In this document: positions 33,200-41,184 of the stretch, in pieces
Position numbering within the stretch: the first letter of the stretch is position 1
Layout: every line of letters begins with the position of its first letter
Assembly: GCF_003858645.1 (NCBI RefSeq)
Contig: NZ_RQJP01000001.1
Location: 1,116,001-1,180,000, forward strand
Length of the DNA: 64,000 nt
Direction: 5' to 3'
Origin: Larkinella knui
Lineage (GTDB): Bacteria; Bacteroidota; Bacteroidia; Cytophagales; Spirosomataceae
Made by a program: the position numbers and the translations under genes
The notes under the pieces: model-generated
Databases searched by the model: none
What the model was told of the DNA's origin: nothing
The model's input: the letters and a program-made list of their open reading frames with translations, nothing else

Positions 33200-33307
33200 G
33201 AACTAGTGCGCCGTATTGTTTAAAAAAGCAGGAAATATAGAGCGCCAAATCGTTCCTTCAATCCATTTTTCGCCTGGTGTTTTCGCTTCGTTTAAGTACA
33301 GTTTCCG

Positions 33308-33315
33308 TACTTTTG
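33308..33315 (+). promoter_or_regulatory. -7 box upstream of gapN-like gene
   Basis: TACTTTTG matches TAnnTTTG. It predicts a start near 33322 and a leader of about 125 nt, in which a small open frame and a terminator-like hairpin lie. Confidence 0.5.
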
Positions 33316-33331
33316 CACAAGGGTTCCAGGA

Positions 33332-33388
33332 ATGCGCGTACCTTTATCTTCTTCATCGACTTCGTATTCATTGACCGGCCGGCCTTAA
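33332..33388 (+). CDS. Putative 18-aa serine-rich leader peptide
   Basis: An ATG about 10 nt after the predicted transcription start opens an 18-codon frame: M-R-V-P-L, then four Ser codons in a row, T-S-Y-S, L-T-G-R-P. Six of 18 codons are Ser. The stop lies within the terminator-like hairpin at 33374-33404. This is the layout of an attenuation leader peptide that senses charged tRNA-Ser. Chance is possible in such a short frame. Confidence 0.3.
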   Translation: MRVPLSSSSTSYSLTGRP

Positions 33389-33404
33389 TCCGGGGCGGTT
33401 TTTT
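33374..33404 (+). terminator. Possible attenuator hairpin in gapN-like leader
   Basis: ACCG-g-CC pairs with GG-CGGT across a GC-rich loop, and six T follow directly. It sits inside the transcribed leader rather than after a gene, so it would stop transcription before the dehydrogenase gene unless prevented. Confidence 0.4.
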
Positions 33405-33445
33405 GTGTCAATTTGCTCTGCAAGTACCATTTCTAATTTTATAGT

Positions 33446-35074
33446 ATGACTAATTTAGCGCAGCAGCTGGAAATGTTATTTCCGGCAGAAGACCAGGTTC
33501 CGGACGAATTTCGGATCGAAGAATTGCACCAGCGGGAATATCTCGTCGACGGTGAAATCCGCCCGTGGGATGGCCCGACGCAGGAGGTAGTGTCACCGGT
33601 TTTTATTCAAACGCCAAACGGGCTGGTGCGGAAAGTGATCGGTAGTTATCCGCTTCCGATGGACGACAACGAAGCCCTGGACGCGCTGGATGCGGCCGTA
33701 CGGGCTTTCGACAACGGTCGGGGCGAATGGCCGACCTTATCCGTAACCGATCGTATTCACTGCATGGAGCGCTTCGTCGGAAAAATGATGGAGCAGAAAA
33801 AAGACGTCGTGAACCTGCTGATGTGGGAAATCGGTAAAACACTGGCCGACTCCATCAAGGAATTCGACCGCACGGTGCAGTATATTTACGATACGATCGA
33901 TGCCTTCAAGGACATTGACCGGGCCGGTTCGCGCTTCCGGATCGAGGAGGGCATCATCGGGCAAATCCGCCGGTCGCCGTTGGGCGTGGTGTTGTGTATG
34001 GGGCCGTTCAATTACCCGCTCAACGAAACGTATACGACTCTGATTCCCGCTATTTTAATGGGAAATACGGTTTTATTCAAACCTCCGAAACACGGAACCT
34101 TGTTGCATTATCCGTTGCTGGAAGCGTTCCGGACCTCGTTTCCCAAAGGAGTTGTCAATACCGTATATGGCCGGGGGGCTACGGTGGTGCCGACCCTGAT
34201 GAAGTCCGGCAAGATCAATGTGTTAGCCCTGATCGGCTCGAGCCGGGTGGCCGATAGTCTCAAAAAAATGCACCCCAAAAGCAACCGACTGCGGGCTATT
34301 TTGAGTCTGGATGCCAAAAATGCGGCCATCATTTTGCCCGACGCCGACATTGAACTGACCGTAAAAGAGTGCATGTTGGGGACGATGTCGTTCAACGGGC
34401 AGCGGTGTACGGCTTTAAAAATTCTCTGGGTGCACCGGTCGGTAGCCGATGCCTTTTTGCAGCGGTTCGGCGAAGAACTGAACAAGCTGAAACCCGGTAT
34501 GCCGTGGGGCAAAGGCGCGCAGGTTACCCCGCTGCCCGAACCCGGAAAACCGGCTTATCTAGACGAATGTCTGCGTGATGCCGAAGCGCAGGGGGCCCGG
34601 ATTATGAACGAAGGGGGCGGCACAACCGTGGAATCGTTTGTGTTTCCGGCGCTGGTTTATCCGGTTAAAGAAGGCATGAAACTATACCGTGAAGAGCAAT
34701 TCGGCCCCGTCGTTCCGGTGGTACCGTTCGATGACATTGAAGAGCCGATCGACTACATCATCAATTCGGATCACGGGCAGCAGGTGAGTATTTTCGGTAG
34801 CGAAACCGGGCAGATCGCCCATTTGATCGACCCGTTGGTCAATCAGGTGAGCCGCGTGAATATCAATGCCCAGTGTCAGCGCGGGCCGGATACGTTTCCG
34901 TTTACGGGTCGGAAAGATTCGGCCGAAGGAACCCTGTCAGTGGAAGATGCGCTACGGTCGTTTTCCATTCGTACCGTTGTGGCTACGAAAGACACGGAAC
35001 AAAACAAGAGCATTTTGAACGACATCGTCGAGCAGCATAAATCCGAGTTTTTATCGACGAAATTTATCTTCTGA
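33446..35074 (+). CDS. gapN: GapN-like NADP-dependent glyceraldehyde-3-phosphate dehydrogenase (ALDH family)
   Basis: A 542-aa aldehyde dehydrogenase. Visible motifs are G-P-F-N-Y-P-L-N-E (substrate and cofactor region), K-P-P-K-H-G, S-F-N-G-Q-R-C-T-A-L-K with the catalytic Cys, and E-E-Q-F-G-P-V-V-P. Overall it is closest to the GapN group, which turns glyceraldehyde-3-phosphate straight into 3-phosphoglycerate and makes NADPH. One oddity: the usual L-E-L-G-G-K motif with the general-base Glu reads L-S-L-D-A-K here, so the base may be shifted and the substrate is less certain. It is monocistronic. Confidence 0.8.
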   Translation: MTNLAQQLEMLFPAEDQVPDEFRIEELHQREYLVDGEIRPWDGPTQEVVSPVFIQTPNGLVRKVIGSYPLPMDDNEALDALDAAVRAFDNGRGEWPTLSVTDRIHCMERFVGKMMEQKKDVVNLLMWEIGKTLADSIKEFDRTVQYIYDTIDAFKDIDRAGSRFRIEEGIIGQIRRSPLGVVLCMGPFNYPLNETYTTLIPAILMGNTVLFKPPKHGTLLHYPLLEAFRTSFPKGVVNTVYGRGATVVPTLMKSGKINVLALIGSSRVADSLKKMHPKSNRLRAILSLDAKNAAIILPDADIELTVKECMLGTMSFNGQRCTALKILWVHRSVADAFLQRFGEELNKLKPGMPWGKGAQVTPLPEPGKPAYLDECLRDAEAQGARIMNEGGGTTVESFVFPALVYPVKEGMKLYREEQFGPVVPVVPFDDIEEPIDYIINSDHGQQVSIFGSETGQIAHLIDPLVNQVSRVNINAQCQRGPDTFPFTGRKDSAEGTLSVEDALRSFSIRTVVATKDTEQNKSILNDIVEQHKSEFLSTKFIF

Positions 35075-35088
35075 TTCGTCATCCTGGC

Positions 35089-35166
35089 CAGCCTCCGCCG
35101 TACCTTTCAACCCATCATTTTGCACGTTTACAGATGATCGTTGGACGGGGTACGGCGGCAAGGCTG
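35089..35166. other. Long intergenic hairpin between gapN-like and JmjC-like genes
   Basis: CAGCC plus CCGCCGTACC pairs with GGTACGGCGG plus GGCTG (35149-35166, one bulge); inner pairs CAAC/GTTG and ATCAT/ATGAT extend it. No T-run follows directly, so it is either a weak terminator or a structured RNA element. Confidence 0.5.
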
Positions 35167-35305
35167 ATCGGTCTCGTTTTTGGATAAAATTAATCCAATT
35201 TTAATTCTAAAACTACCTAACTTTCCCGCCTTTTCGTGAACTCATCGGTAAGAATCTTGTTACATCCAATAAAATTTTGATTGTACATTGTATTCATCTA
35301 CCCGT

Positions 35306-36196
35306 ATGGCACTGGACCTCGTACCAATCGATCGCATTAGTAAGCACGATAAAGCACTTTTTCAGCAGTCTTATTTTAAAAATCACCAACCCGCCGTTAT
35401 TCAGGATTTTTGCCACGACTGGCCTGCGTATAAAAACTGGTCGTTTGATAAATTAAAAGAGCGCGCCGGGCATTTAACCGTTGATTTGTACAATAACAAG
35501 CCAGCTGATCCCGATAAGAGCACCATGTTTGTCGACGAGCGCATGAACTTCGGCGACTATCTGGATAAAATCTCCTCCAATCAGCAAGTTGAACTCCGCA
35601 TTTTTCTCTTCAATATTTTCAAGCATATTCCCTCGCTGAAGAAAGATATTCTGAAACCGGATCTGGTCGATGGTTTTGCCATGAGTCTGCCCTTCATGTT
35701 TTACGGCGGGGCCGGTTCGGTAGTGCATATGCATTATGATATCGACCTTTCGCACGTATTCCTGACGCAGTTTGTGGGTCGGAAGCGGGTGGTTTTATTT
35801 GCCCCCGAATACACCCCGTTGCTGTATCGACTGCCATTTTCGGTTATTTCGTACATGAATGTCAATAAGCCGGATTACGAAAAATACCCGGCTTTGCAAC
35901 ACGTAAAAGGCTATGAATGCACGCTGGATTACGGTGAAACGCTCTATATTCCAGCGGGTTACTGGCATTACATCGAATACATCGATGGCGGTTATGCCTT
36001 GTCTCTTCGGGTGCTGAACGAGTCCTGGTTGAAACGGATCGAAGGCGCCTGGAACCTGCTTGGTGAAATGCGGATCGATAATTTTATGAAGAAATATTTT
36101 ACCCAGCGCTGGTTTCGCTATAAAAACCGGAAAGCATTTGAAAATGCAAATGAAGCGATGAAGCACTTTCAGAAGGTAGAAAATGTGGAAATTTAA
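35306..36196 (+). CDS. Cupin-like JmjC-domain protein
   Basis: 296 aa from ATG 35306 (M-A-L-D-L-V-P-I-D); a TTG at 35288 is in frame. It fits the Cupin_8/JmjC family: P-A-V-I-Q-D-F-C-H-D-W-P at the start, V-H-M-H-Y-D-I with the H-x-D iron ligands, F-V-G-R-K-R-V-V-L-F, and G-E-T-L-Y-I-P-A-G-Y-W-H with the third His. It is likely an Fe(II)/2-oxoglutarate hydroxylase acting on a protein side chain or small molecule. It is monocistronic, ended by a terminator at 36216-36250. Confidence 0.88.
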   Translation: MALDLVPIDRISKHDKALFQQSYFKNHQPAVIQDFCHDWPAYKNWSFDKLKERAGHLTVDLYNNKPADPDKSTMFVDERMNFGDYLDKISSNQQVELRIFLFNIFKHIPSLKKDILKPDLVDGFAMSLPFMFYGGAGSVVHMHYDIDLSHVFLTQFVGRKRVVLFAPEYTPLLYRLPFSVISYMNVNKPDYEKYPALQHVKGYECTLDYGETLYIPAGYWHYIEYIDGGYALSLRVLNESWLKRIEGAWNLLGEMRIDNFMKKYFTQRWFRYKNRKAFENANEAMKHFQKVENVEI

Positions 36197-36215
36197 ACGT
36201 CCTTTAAACGATAGT

Positions 36216-36250
36216 AAACCATTCTCTGTATAGGGGATGGTTTTTATTTT
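36216..36250 (+). terminator. Terminator after JmjC-like gene
   Basis: AAACCATTCTC pairs with GGGGATGGTTT (two G-T pairs), followed by a T-rich tract. The in-frame ATG at 36237 of the next gene falls inside it, so that gene should start at 36279. Confidence 0.75.
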
Positions 36251-36278
36251 ACCTGGATTTAGTAAATTCCGACTGACT

Positions 36279-36806
36279 ATGAACTACAAAACCCGGTTTG
36301 CCGAATTAAAAGATGAGGCTGGCATTTACGACCTCTATCAACAGGTTGCCCGGATACCCGGCGGAATTGCCCGGGAAGTAGACGAAATAACGCCCGGTTA
36401 TGTGGCTGGTAATTTGCAAAAATCGATTCGGAATGGTGTTTCGCTGGTCATCGAAGATCCGGAAAATCCTGGCGTTATACGTGCTGAAATTCACAGTTAT
36501 AAGCTGGAACCCCGCGTTTTTAATCACATTCTGTCTGAATTAACAATCGTCGTTCATCCAGATTTTCAGAATCAGGGGCTGGGAAAACGCCTTTTTATGG
36601 ATTTGTTAAAGCACGTTGAAGAAAACCGATCGGATATTTTACGGATCGAATTGATTGCCAGAGAAAGCAACGCAAGAGCGATTGAATTTTATCAGAAAAT
36701 AGGCTTTACAAGTGAAGGGCGATTTGAAAAACGAATTGATACCAAAACCGGTCCGTTTGAAGCCGATATTCCAATGGCCTGGTTTAATCGAAATTTTGGA
36801 AAATGA
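36279..36806 (+). CDS. GNAT family N-acetyltransferase
   Basis: 175 aa from ATG 36279 (M-N-Y-K-T-R-F). The acetyl-CoA motif is clear: V-V-H-P-D-F-Q-N-Q-G-L-G-K-R-L-F, followed by A-R-E-S-N-A-R-A-I-E-F-Y-Q-K-I-G-F. The substrate is unknown. Its TGA overlaps the ATG of the next gene (ATGA), so the two are coupled. The pair is AT-richer than its neighbours by eye, hinting at separate origin. Confidence 0.88.
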   Translation: MNYKTRFAELKDEAGIYDLYQQVARIPGGIAREVDEITPGYVAGNLQKSIRNGVSLVIEDPENPGVIRAEIHSYKLEPRVFNHILSELTIVVHPDFQNQGLGKRLFMDLLKHVEENRSDILRIELIARESNARAIEFYQKIGFTSEGRFEKRIDTKTGPFEADIPMAWFNRNFGK

Positions 36807-37648
36807 GCTTTCAAACAACTCCTAAGGAATACAGCCGACTGATTAAACTGGTGCAGGGGAGATATAAAGCTCTGCATGCTCTCACGTTAACCCGGGGTCA
36901 GGCGGAATGTATTTATAAATACGAAGCGGATAAAAATCTGGAATCAAAAGATAAGGACTTTTTGCAGTGGGAAGAATATGACTTTGAATGGGCAACGTAT
37001 AAAGATATTCTGACGAGCGATCAATTCGAAATGTATGAAGCCGACCTGAAAACTCGCCTTCGCAATTACGAAAGCGCACTGGTGGAGGAAGACAACCGGA
37101 AATTTCATGAAATTGAGTACAATCAATCGCTGCTAACGATTCTTGAAGAAAAAATTTTACCTGATTGTTTAAACCAGGCAGCTGCGGTAAAATTGACGGG
37201 GCTATTTCAGGAAACTACCAAAATTGACTTTTTAAAGGCGGAATACAAGCGGTATTTAAACGCAACCAAAAAGATGTTGTTGGTTGATCATTTTCGGTTT
37301 GCCCGAACGTGTATGCCCAATCTGTTGAAGATAACGTTACTGCAGCATAAACTGGATTATATATGGCCGAATTACTTTCAGTTTAATCAATGGATGGACG
37401 AACCAACCCGGGCTACGGCAACTTATCTACGGCAAAAACTTTACTACATCCAGGACAAAATCTACGACCATGTAAAAACGAAGTTTGCTGAACTGACGAC
37501 TTTAAACGAAGAAAATTACAGGAGACATTGGGGTGATCGTAACGGCCCACAAGTGACCTTCGGGCCATCAACGCCCGAGGATAGGCGCGACCACCTGTTA
37601 ATGAGCCTGTTGCTTCTGGATAAAGATCAATACGGCTGGCAGGAATAA
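36803..37648 (+). CDS. Unknown protein coupled to GNAT gene
   Basis: A 281-aa, largely helical, charged protein without signal or membrane segment. It starts M-S-F-Q-T-T-P-K-E-Y-S-R-L and has several Tyr/Phe/Trp-rich helices (W-E-E-Y-D-F-E-W-A-T-Y), ending D-R-R-D-H-L-L-M-S-L-L-L-L-D. I recognise no family. The 4-bp overlap with the acetyltransferase suggests it is a partner or substrate of that enzyme. Confidence 0.75.
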   Translation: MSFQTTPKEYSRLIKLVQGRYKALHALTLTRGQAECIYKYEADKNLESKDKDFLQWEEYDFEWATYKDILTSDQFEMYEADLKTRLRNYESALVEEDNRKFHEIEYNQSLLTILEEKILPDCLNQAAAVKLTGLFQETTKIDFLKAEYKRYLNATKKMLLVDHFRFARTCMPNLLKITLLQHKLDYIWPNYFQFNQWMDEPTRATATYLRQKLYYIQDKIYDHVKTKFAELTTLNEENYRRHWGDRNGPQVTFGPSTPEDRRDHLLMSLLLLDKDQYGWQE

Positions 37649-37714
37649 CCACCCGGTCGCCTTCATCACTTTCTTACCGGAATTGGAACGCCTGACGGGT
37701 TTTTCTTGCCGTTC

Positions 37715-37747
37715 AAAAAATCGAATCCGTGCGGGTTCGATTTTTTT
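37715..37747 (+). terminator. Terminator after GNAT/unknown pair
   Basis: AAAAAATCGAA pairs with TTCGATTTTTT around a 10-base GC-rich loop, with a T-run of seven at the end. Confidence 0.8.
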
Positions 37748-37818
37748 GCGTAGAATTGGGCATATAAAACTTCAAAACCCTGAAATGCGATGGTCTTAGG
37801 GCCGTCGAAGACCAGCAT

Positions 37819-38799
37819 ATGGGACTTTTCGACTTCATCCGAAATGAGTTTATCGAGGTTATCGACTGGGTCGACAACTCGAACGATACGGTTATCTGGA
37901 AATTTCCGGACAACGGCAATAACATCAAATACGGAGCGCAACTAACCGTTCGGGAGTCGCAGGTGGCGGTATTCATCAACGAAGGCCGGATTGCCGATGT
38001 TTATCAGCCGGGCCGGTATGAACTGACGACCCAGAACATGCCGATCATGACCACCCTGCGTTCGTGGAAGATGGGTTTCGAGTCGCCGTTCAAAGTCGAT
38101 ATTTATTTTGTTTCCACCAAGCAATTCACCAACCTGAAATGGGGCACCCAAAACCCGTTTATTGTTCGTGACCCCGAACTGAAACAGGTGCGGGTTCGGG
38201 CCTTTGGCGTTTTTGCGCTGCGGGTGGCCGATGCCGGGAAGTTTATCAAGGAATTTGCCGGAACGACGCCAATCGTCCGCATTAGCGATGTGGAAGATCA
38301 ACTCCGGTCGGCCATCGTCACCAATTTTACCGATACAATTGCCGAAGCCGGGATTTCGGTCTATGATTTAGCGCGCAATTACAAGGAAATTGGCGACAAA
38401 CTGCTGCCGTTGCTCCAGTCCGATTTTACGGGCTACGGCCTTGAGCTGACCAAGTTCTACGTCGAAAATACCAGTCTGCCGCCCGAAGTCGAAGCGTTCC
38501 TCGACAAAACGACGCAGATGAATATGGTGGGTGATATGGCTCGTTTTCAGCAGTTTCAGGCTGGCGTTGCACTCGAAGATGCCGCCGAAAACGGTGGCGC
38601 CGGCGGGGCCGCCGTTTTGCTGGGCGGACTCGGCAACTTCATGCAGAACACCAACGCTGCCAACACGCCCCAACCGCAGAAAGAAGACAAAACCGAAGTG
38701 ATGAATCTGCTCAAACAGCTCGGCGAACTGAAAGCCGCCGGGATTCTGACCGAGGAAGAGTTCAATGCCAAGAAAGCCGAGTTATTAGCCCGATTATAG
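37819..38799 (+). CDS. SPFH domain protein with C-terminal SHOCT (YdjI-like)
   Basis: A 326-aa protein. The N-terminal SPFH/virion-core-like domain (about residues 20-240) resembles B. subtilis YdjI: G-A-Q-L-T-V-R-E-S-Q-V-A-V-F, G-R-Y-E-L-T-T-Q-N-M-P, F-V-S-T-K-Q-F-T-N-L-K-W-G-T, V-R-A-F-G-V-F-A-L-R-V. A Gly/Ala/Asn linker leads to a C-terminal SHOCT motif (L-K-Q-L-G-E-L-K-A-A-G-I-L-T-E-E-E-F). YdjI works with a PspA protein and the membrane zinc-ribbon protein YdjG at the B. subtilis membrane. A zinc-ribbon membrane protein follows here by 44 bp. Confidence 0.88.
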   Translation: MGLFDFIRNEFIEVIDWVDNSNDTVIWKFPDNGNNIKYGAQLTVRESQVAVFINEGRIADVYQPGRYELTTQNMPIMTTLRSWKMGFESPFKVDIYFVSTKQFTNLKWGTQNPFIVRDPELKQVRVRAFGVFALRVADAGKFIKEFAGTTPIVRISDVEDQLRSAIVTNFTDTIAEAGISVYDLARNYKEIGDKLLPLLQSDFTGYGLELTKFYVENTSLPPEVEAFLDKTTQMNMVGDMARFQQFQAGVALEDAAENGGAGGAAVLLGGLGNFMQNTNAANTPQPQKEDKTEVMNLLKQLGELKAAGILTEEEFNAKKAELLARL

Positions 38800-38843
38800 C
38801 CCAAATTTGGTAGGTATACGGCAAGCCGTTTACGCGTCCCACC

Positions 38844-39941
38844 ATGCAGCCATCAGAACTTTCGGACCTGGTTCGTGCTCCCTGCAAGACCTGCGGAGCG
38901 CAGTTGAAATTTTCGGCGGAGAAACAAAAACTGAGTTGCGACTACTGTGGCAACACGGAAGCTATTGCGTTCACCAAGAGTAAATTACACGAAAATCCGC
39001 TTTCGTTTCGGGTGGAAAACCGCCAGTTGCCCAACGCGCCGACGGAAGAAAAGCGTCTGTTTACCTGCCAGAATTGCGGTGCGAAAACCACCGTCAATTA
39101 CGATGCGCCGACGATTACCTGCGCATTTTGTAATTCTAAAAATGTCAATCCGGATGCTCAGAAAACCCGGCTCATCGAACCGGCGGGTTTGTTACCGTTT
39201 CGAATTTCGAAAGAGCAGGCCCTGGAACGGTTCAGGCATTGGGTGGGGGATAGCTGGCTGGCTCCTTCGGACCTGAAAGCGGGTGCCATGCTGGATAATC
39301 TGCACGGTATTTATATTCCATTCTGGACGTTCGACGCGCAGGCTCATTCGGATTATTCGGGCGAAGCCGGTTTCTATTATTATGTTCCGGTGCAGGTACG
39401 GGATGCCAACGGGAAAGTCGTAACGCAGCAGCAGCAACGGGTTCGGTGGGAATACCGGAGTGGTTCGCACCAGGCTTTCTACGACGATATGCTCGAAATG
39501 GCGTCCCGGAACCTGTCGCAGCAGGAAAGTCAGGTCCAGGAAGCCAGTCGCTACAACCTGGAAGAAGTGGTCGATTACGACCCCCGTATTTTGCTGGGTT
39601 GGGAAGCTGAAGTCTACAGCATCGACCTGGAGGAAAGTGCGCGGAAAGCCGAAGAACAGATTCGGAGCCGCGAAGAAAGTGCCTGTGCGTCGCAGATGGG
39701 GGGCGATACGCAGCGCAACCTGACTGTCGATACGACCCTGACCGATCAGACGTTTAAACACATTCTGCTGCCGCTCTGGATCTGCATGTATCTCTATAAC
39801 GGCAAGCAATACCGGTTTTTGGTCAACGGGCAGACCGGCCAGATTGCCGGAGAGCGACCCAAATCGGCCTGGAAAATTGCCCTGGTGATCCTGGCTTTTA
39901 TTTTGCTGGTCGTGTTCTTCTACTGGCTTGGAAAGCGATAA
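38844..39941 (+). CDS. Double zinc-ribbon protein with C-terminal membrane anchor
   Basis: A 365-aa protein. Two zinc ribbons lie at the N-terminus: C-K-T-C-G..C-D-Y-C-G (about residues 14-37) and C-Q-N-C-G..C-A-F-C-N (about 75-97). A beta-rich middle (I-Y-I-P-F-W-T-F-D-A-Q-A-H) and a single C-terminal transmembrane helix (I-A-L-V-I-L-A-F-I-L-L-V-V-F-F) follow. It pairs with the SPFH gene 44 bp upstream, as YdjG-type proteins pair with YdjI. It may anchor the SPFH protein at the membrane. Its direct role is unknown. Confidence 0.82.
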   Translation: MQPSELSDLVRAPCKTCGAQLKFSAEKQKLSCDYCGNTEAIAFTKSKLHENPLSFRVENRQLPNAPTEEKRLFTCQNCGAKTTVNYDAPTITCAFCNSKNVNPDAQKTRLIEPAGLLPFRISKEQALERFRHWVGDSWLAPSDLKAGAMLDNLHGIYIPFWTFDAQAHSDYSGEAGFYYYVPVQVRDANGKVVTQQQQRVRWEYRSGSHQAFYDDMLEMASRNLSQQESQVQEASRYNLEEVVDYDPRILLGWEAEVYSIDLEESARKAEEQIRSREESACASQMGGDTQRNLTVDTTLTDQTFKHILLPLWICMYLYNGKQYRFLVNGQTGQIAGERPKSAWKIALVILAFILLVVFFYWLGKR

Positions 39942-39958
39942 AACCGCTGCATTCTGAA

Positions 39959-39988
39959 CAGGGCCCGGCCGGAAGGAACGGGCCCCTG
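39959..39988 (+). terminator. GC-rich hairpin after zinc-ribbon gene
   Basis: CAGGGCCCG pairs with CGGGCCCCTG (one bulge) around an 11-base loop. There is no T-run, so it is only a possible terminator. Confidence 0.35.
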
Positions 39989-40179
39989 AAAAGTCCCTTC
40001 AAACCGGTCCGACGGTTGGGATGTAGGGATTTATTTTCTTACACATGACAAAATCTTATCGGCGGGTTATTCCCGTAATTCATTAATTTTACAGCTTCGG
40101 CAAAGCTTAATTTGGTTTAAAATATCGATAAGTCATTGCTGATGAGTGAATTGTATGCACAGAAAAAGAGTATGATCAA

Positions 40180-41184
40180 TTGCTTGAATCTATCCATCTT
40201 ATAAAATCTTTCGGGGACGTAACCGCCGTTCGGGGCGTTTCTCTGGTTATAAAACCGGGTGAGGTTGTGGGGTTGATAGGCGCTAGTGGCTCGGGGAAAA
40301 GTACGCTTCTGAATCTGTTTGCCGGTCTGACCGATGCAACAGAGGGCGTCGTTACGCTTAATAACGAACGGATAAAAGGGCCATCGGAACAGTTGGTGGC
40401 GGGGCATCCGCATATCAAATTGGTGCATCAGGAGTATCAGTTGATGCCCAATGTATCGATTCGGGAAAATATTGCCTACTCGTTGCGGTTTTACGAAAAA
40501 CGCTACCAGGATTTTCGCGTCGATCAGTTGGTCAGTCTGTGCCGGCTGGAATCGGTCCAGCACCGCTTACCCCGTCAGGTATCGGGCGGAGAAAAACAGC
40601 GGACGGCCATCGCCCGCGCCGTTGCCGAAAAACCCGCCGTATTATTGCTCGACGAACCGTTCAGCCACCTTGATTTGCCCAACCGCGAACTGATCCGGAG
40701 CATGTTGCTGGATCTGGTTCGCAACGAAAAAACCGCCTGTCTGTTTGTAACCCACGATTCGACCGACGCGCTGTCTATCTCCAGCCGCATCGGTATTTTA
40801 CAGGAAGGCCAACTGGTTCAGATGGGCGCCCCGATGGATGTATACCGGCGACCGTACAATGCGTATGCGGCCCAGATGACGGGGCCTGCCAACCTGATCC
40901 GGGCCAAGCACCTGCCTTTGATGGGCATCATCCACGCTTATCAGCCGAACGCCCTGGCCTGCGTTCGGCCGGAAAACATCCGGATGTCCGACCACGGACG
41001 CTTTGGTGGCACGATTCGGAATATCTTTTTTAAAGGCGCTTTCATTGAGGTGGAAGTGGAGATGAACCGCTTCGTAAACCTCACGTTTATGGCCGCATCC
41101 AACGAAAAAATCAAGGTTGGGCAGTTGGTTGGCCTCGAAATGGCACCCGATGCGGTACACTGGATGCGGGGGTCGTCGGCTTAA
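40180..41184 (+). CDS. ABC transporter ATP-binding protein with TOBE domain
   Basis: A 334-aa protein started at TTG 40180; no in-frame ATG is near. Walker A G-A-S-G-S-G-K-S-T near residue 34, signature V-S-G-G-E-K-Q-R near 132, Walker B L-L-L-D-E-P-F-S-H-L-D, switch His in V-T-H-D-S. The C-terminal ~90 residues look like a PotA/ModC-type TOBE domain (A-C-V-R-P-E-N-I-R-M). Such ATPases serve importers of polyamines, iron or oxyanions. No permease or binding protein lies nearby, so the substrate is unknown. It ends 4 bp inside the convergent DUF2807 gene. Confidence 0.88.
   Translation: MLESIHLIKSFGDVTAVRGVSLVIKPGEVVGLIGASGSGKSTLLNLFAGLTDATEGVVTLNNERIKGPSEQLVAGHPHIKLVHQEYQLMPNVSIRENIAYSLRFYEKRYQDFRVDQLVSLCRLESVQHRLPRQVSGGEKQRTAIARAVAEKPAVLLLDEPFSHLDLPNRELIRSMLLDLVRNEKTACLFVTHDSTDALSISSRIGILQEGQLVQMGAPMDVYRRPYNAYAAQMTGPANLIRAKHLPLMGIIHAYQPNALACVRPENIRMSDHGRFGGTIRNIFFKGAFIEVEVEMNRFVNLTFMAASNEKIKVGQLVGLEMAPDAVHWMRGSSA

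Noticed and set aside
33332..33388. The 18-aa frame as an independent small protein gene
   Set aside because: It is too short, ends in a hairpin, and its Ser run fits a leader peptide better; kept only as a putative leader.
36237..36278. Upstream ATG for the GNAT gene
   Set aside because: It falls inside the terminator hairpin of the previous gene; the ATG at 36279 fits the family start.
36279..37648. GNAT plus unknown gene as a classical toxin-antitoxin pair
   Set aside because: GNAT toxins usually pair with a small ribbon-helix-helix antitoxin; the partner here is 281 aa, lies downstream and shows no DNA-binding motif.
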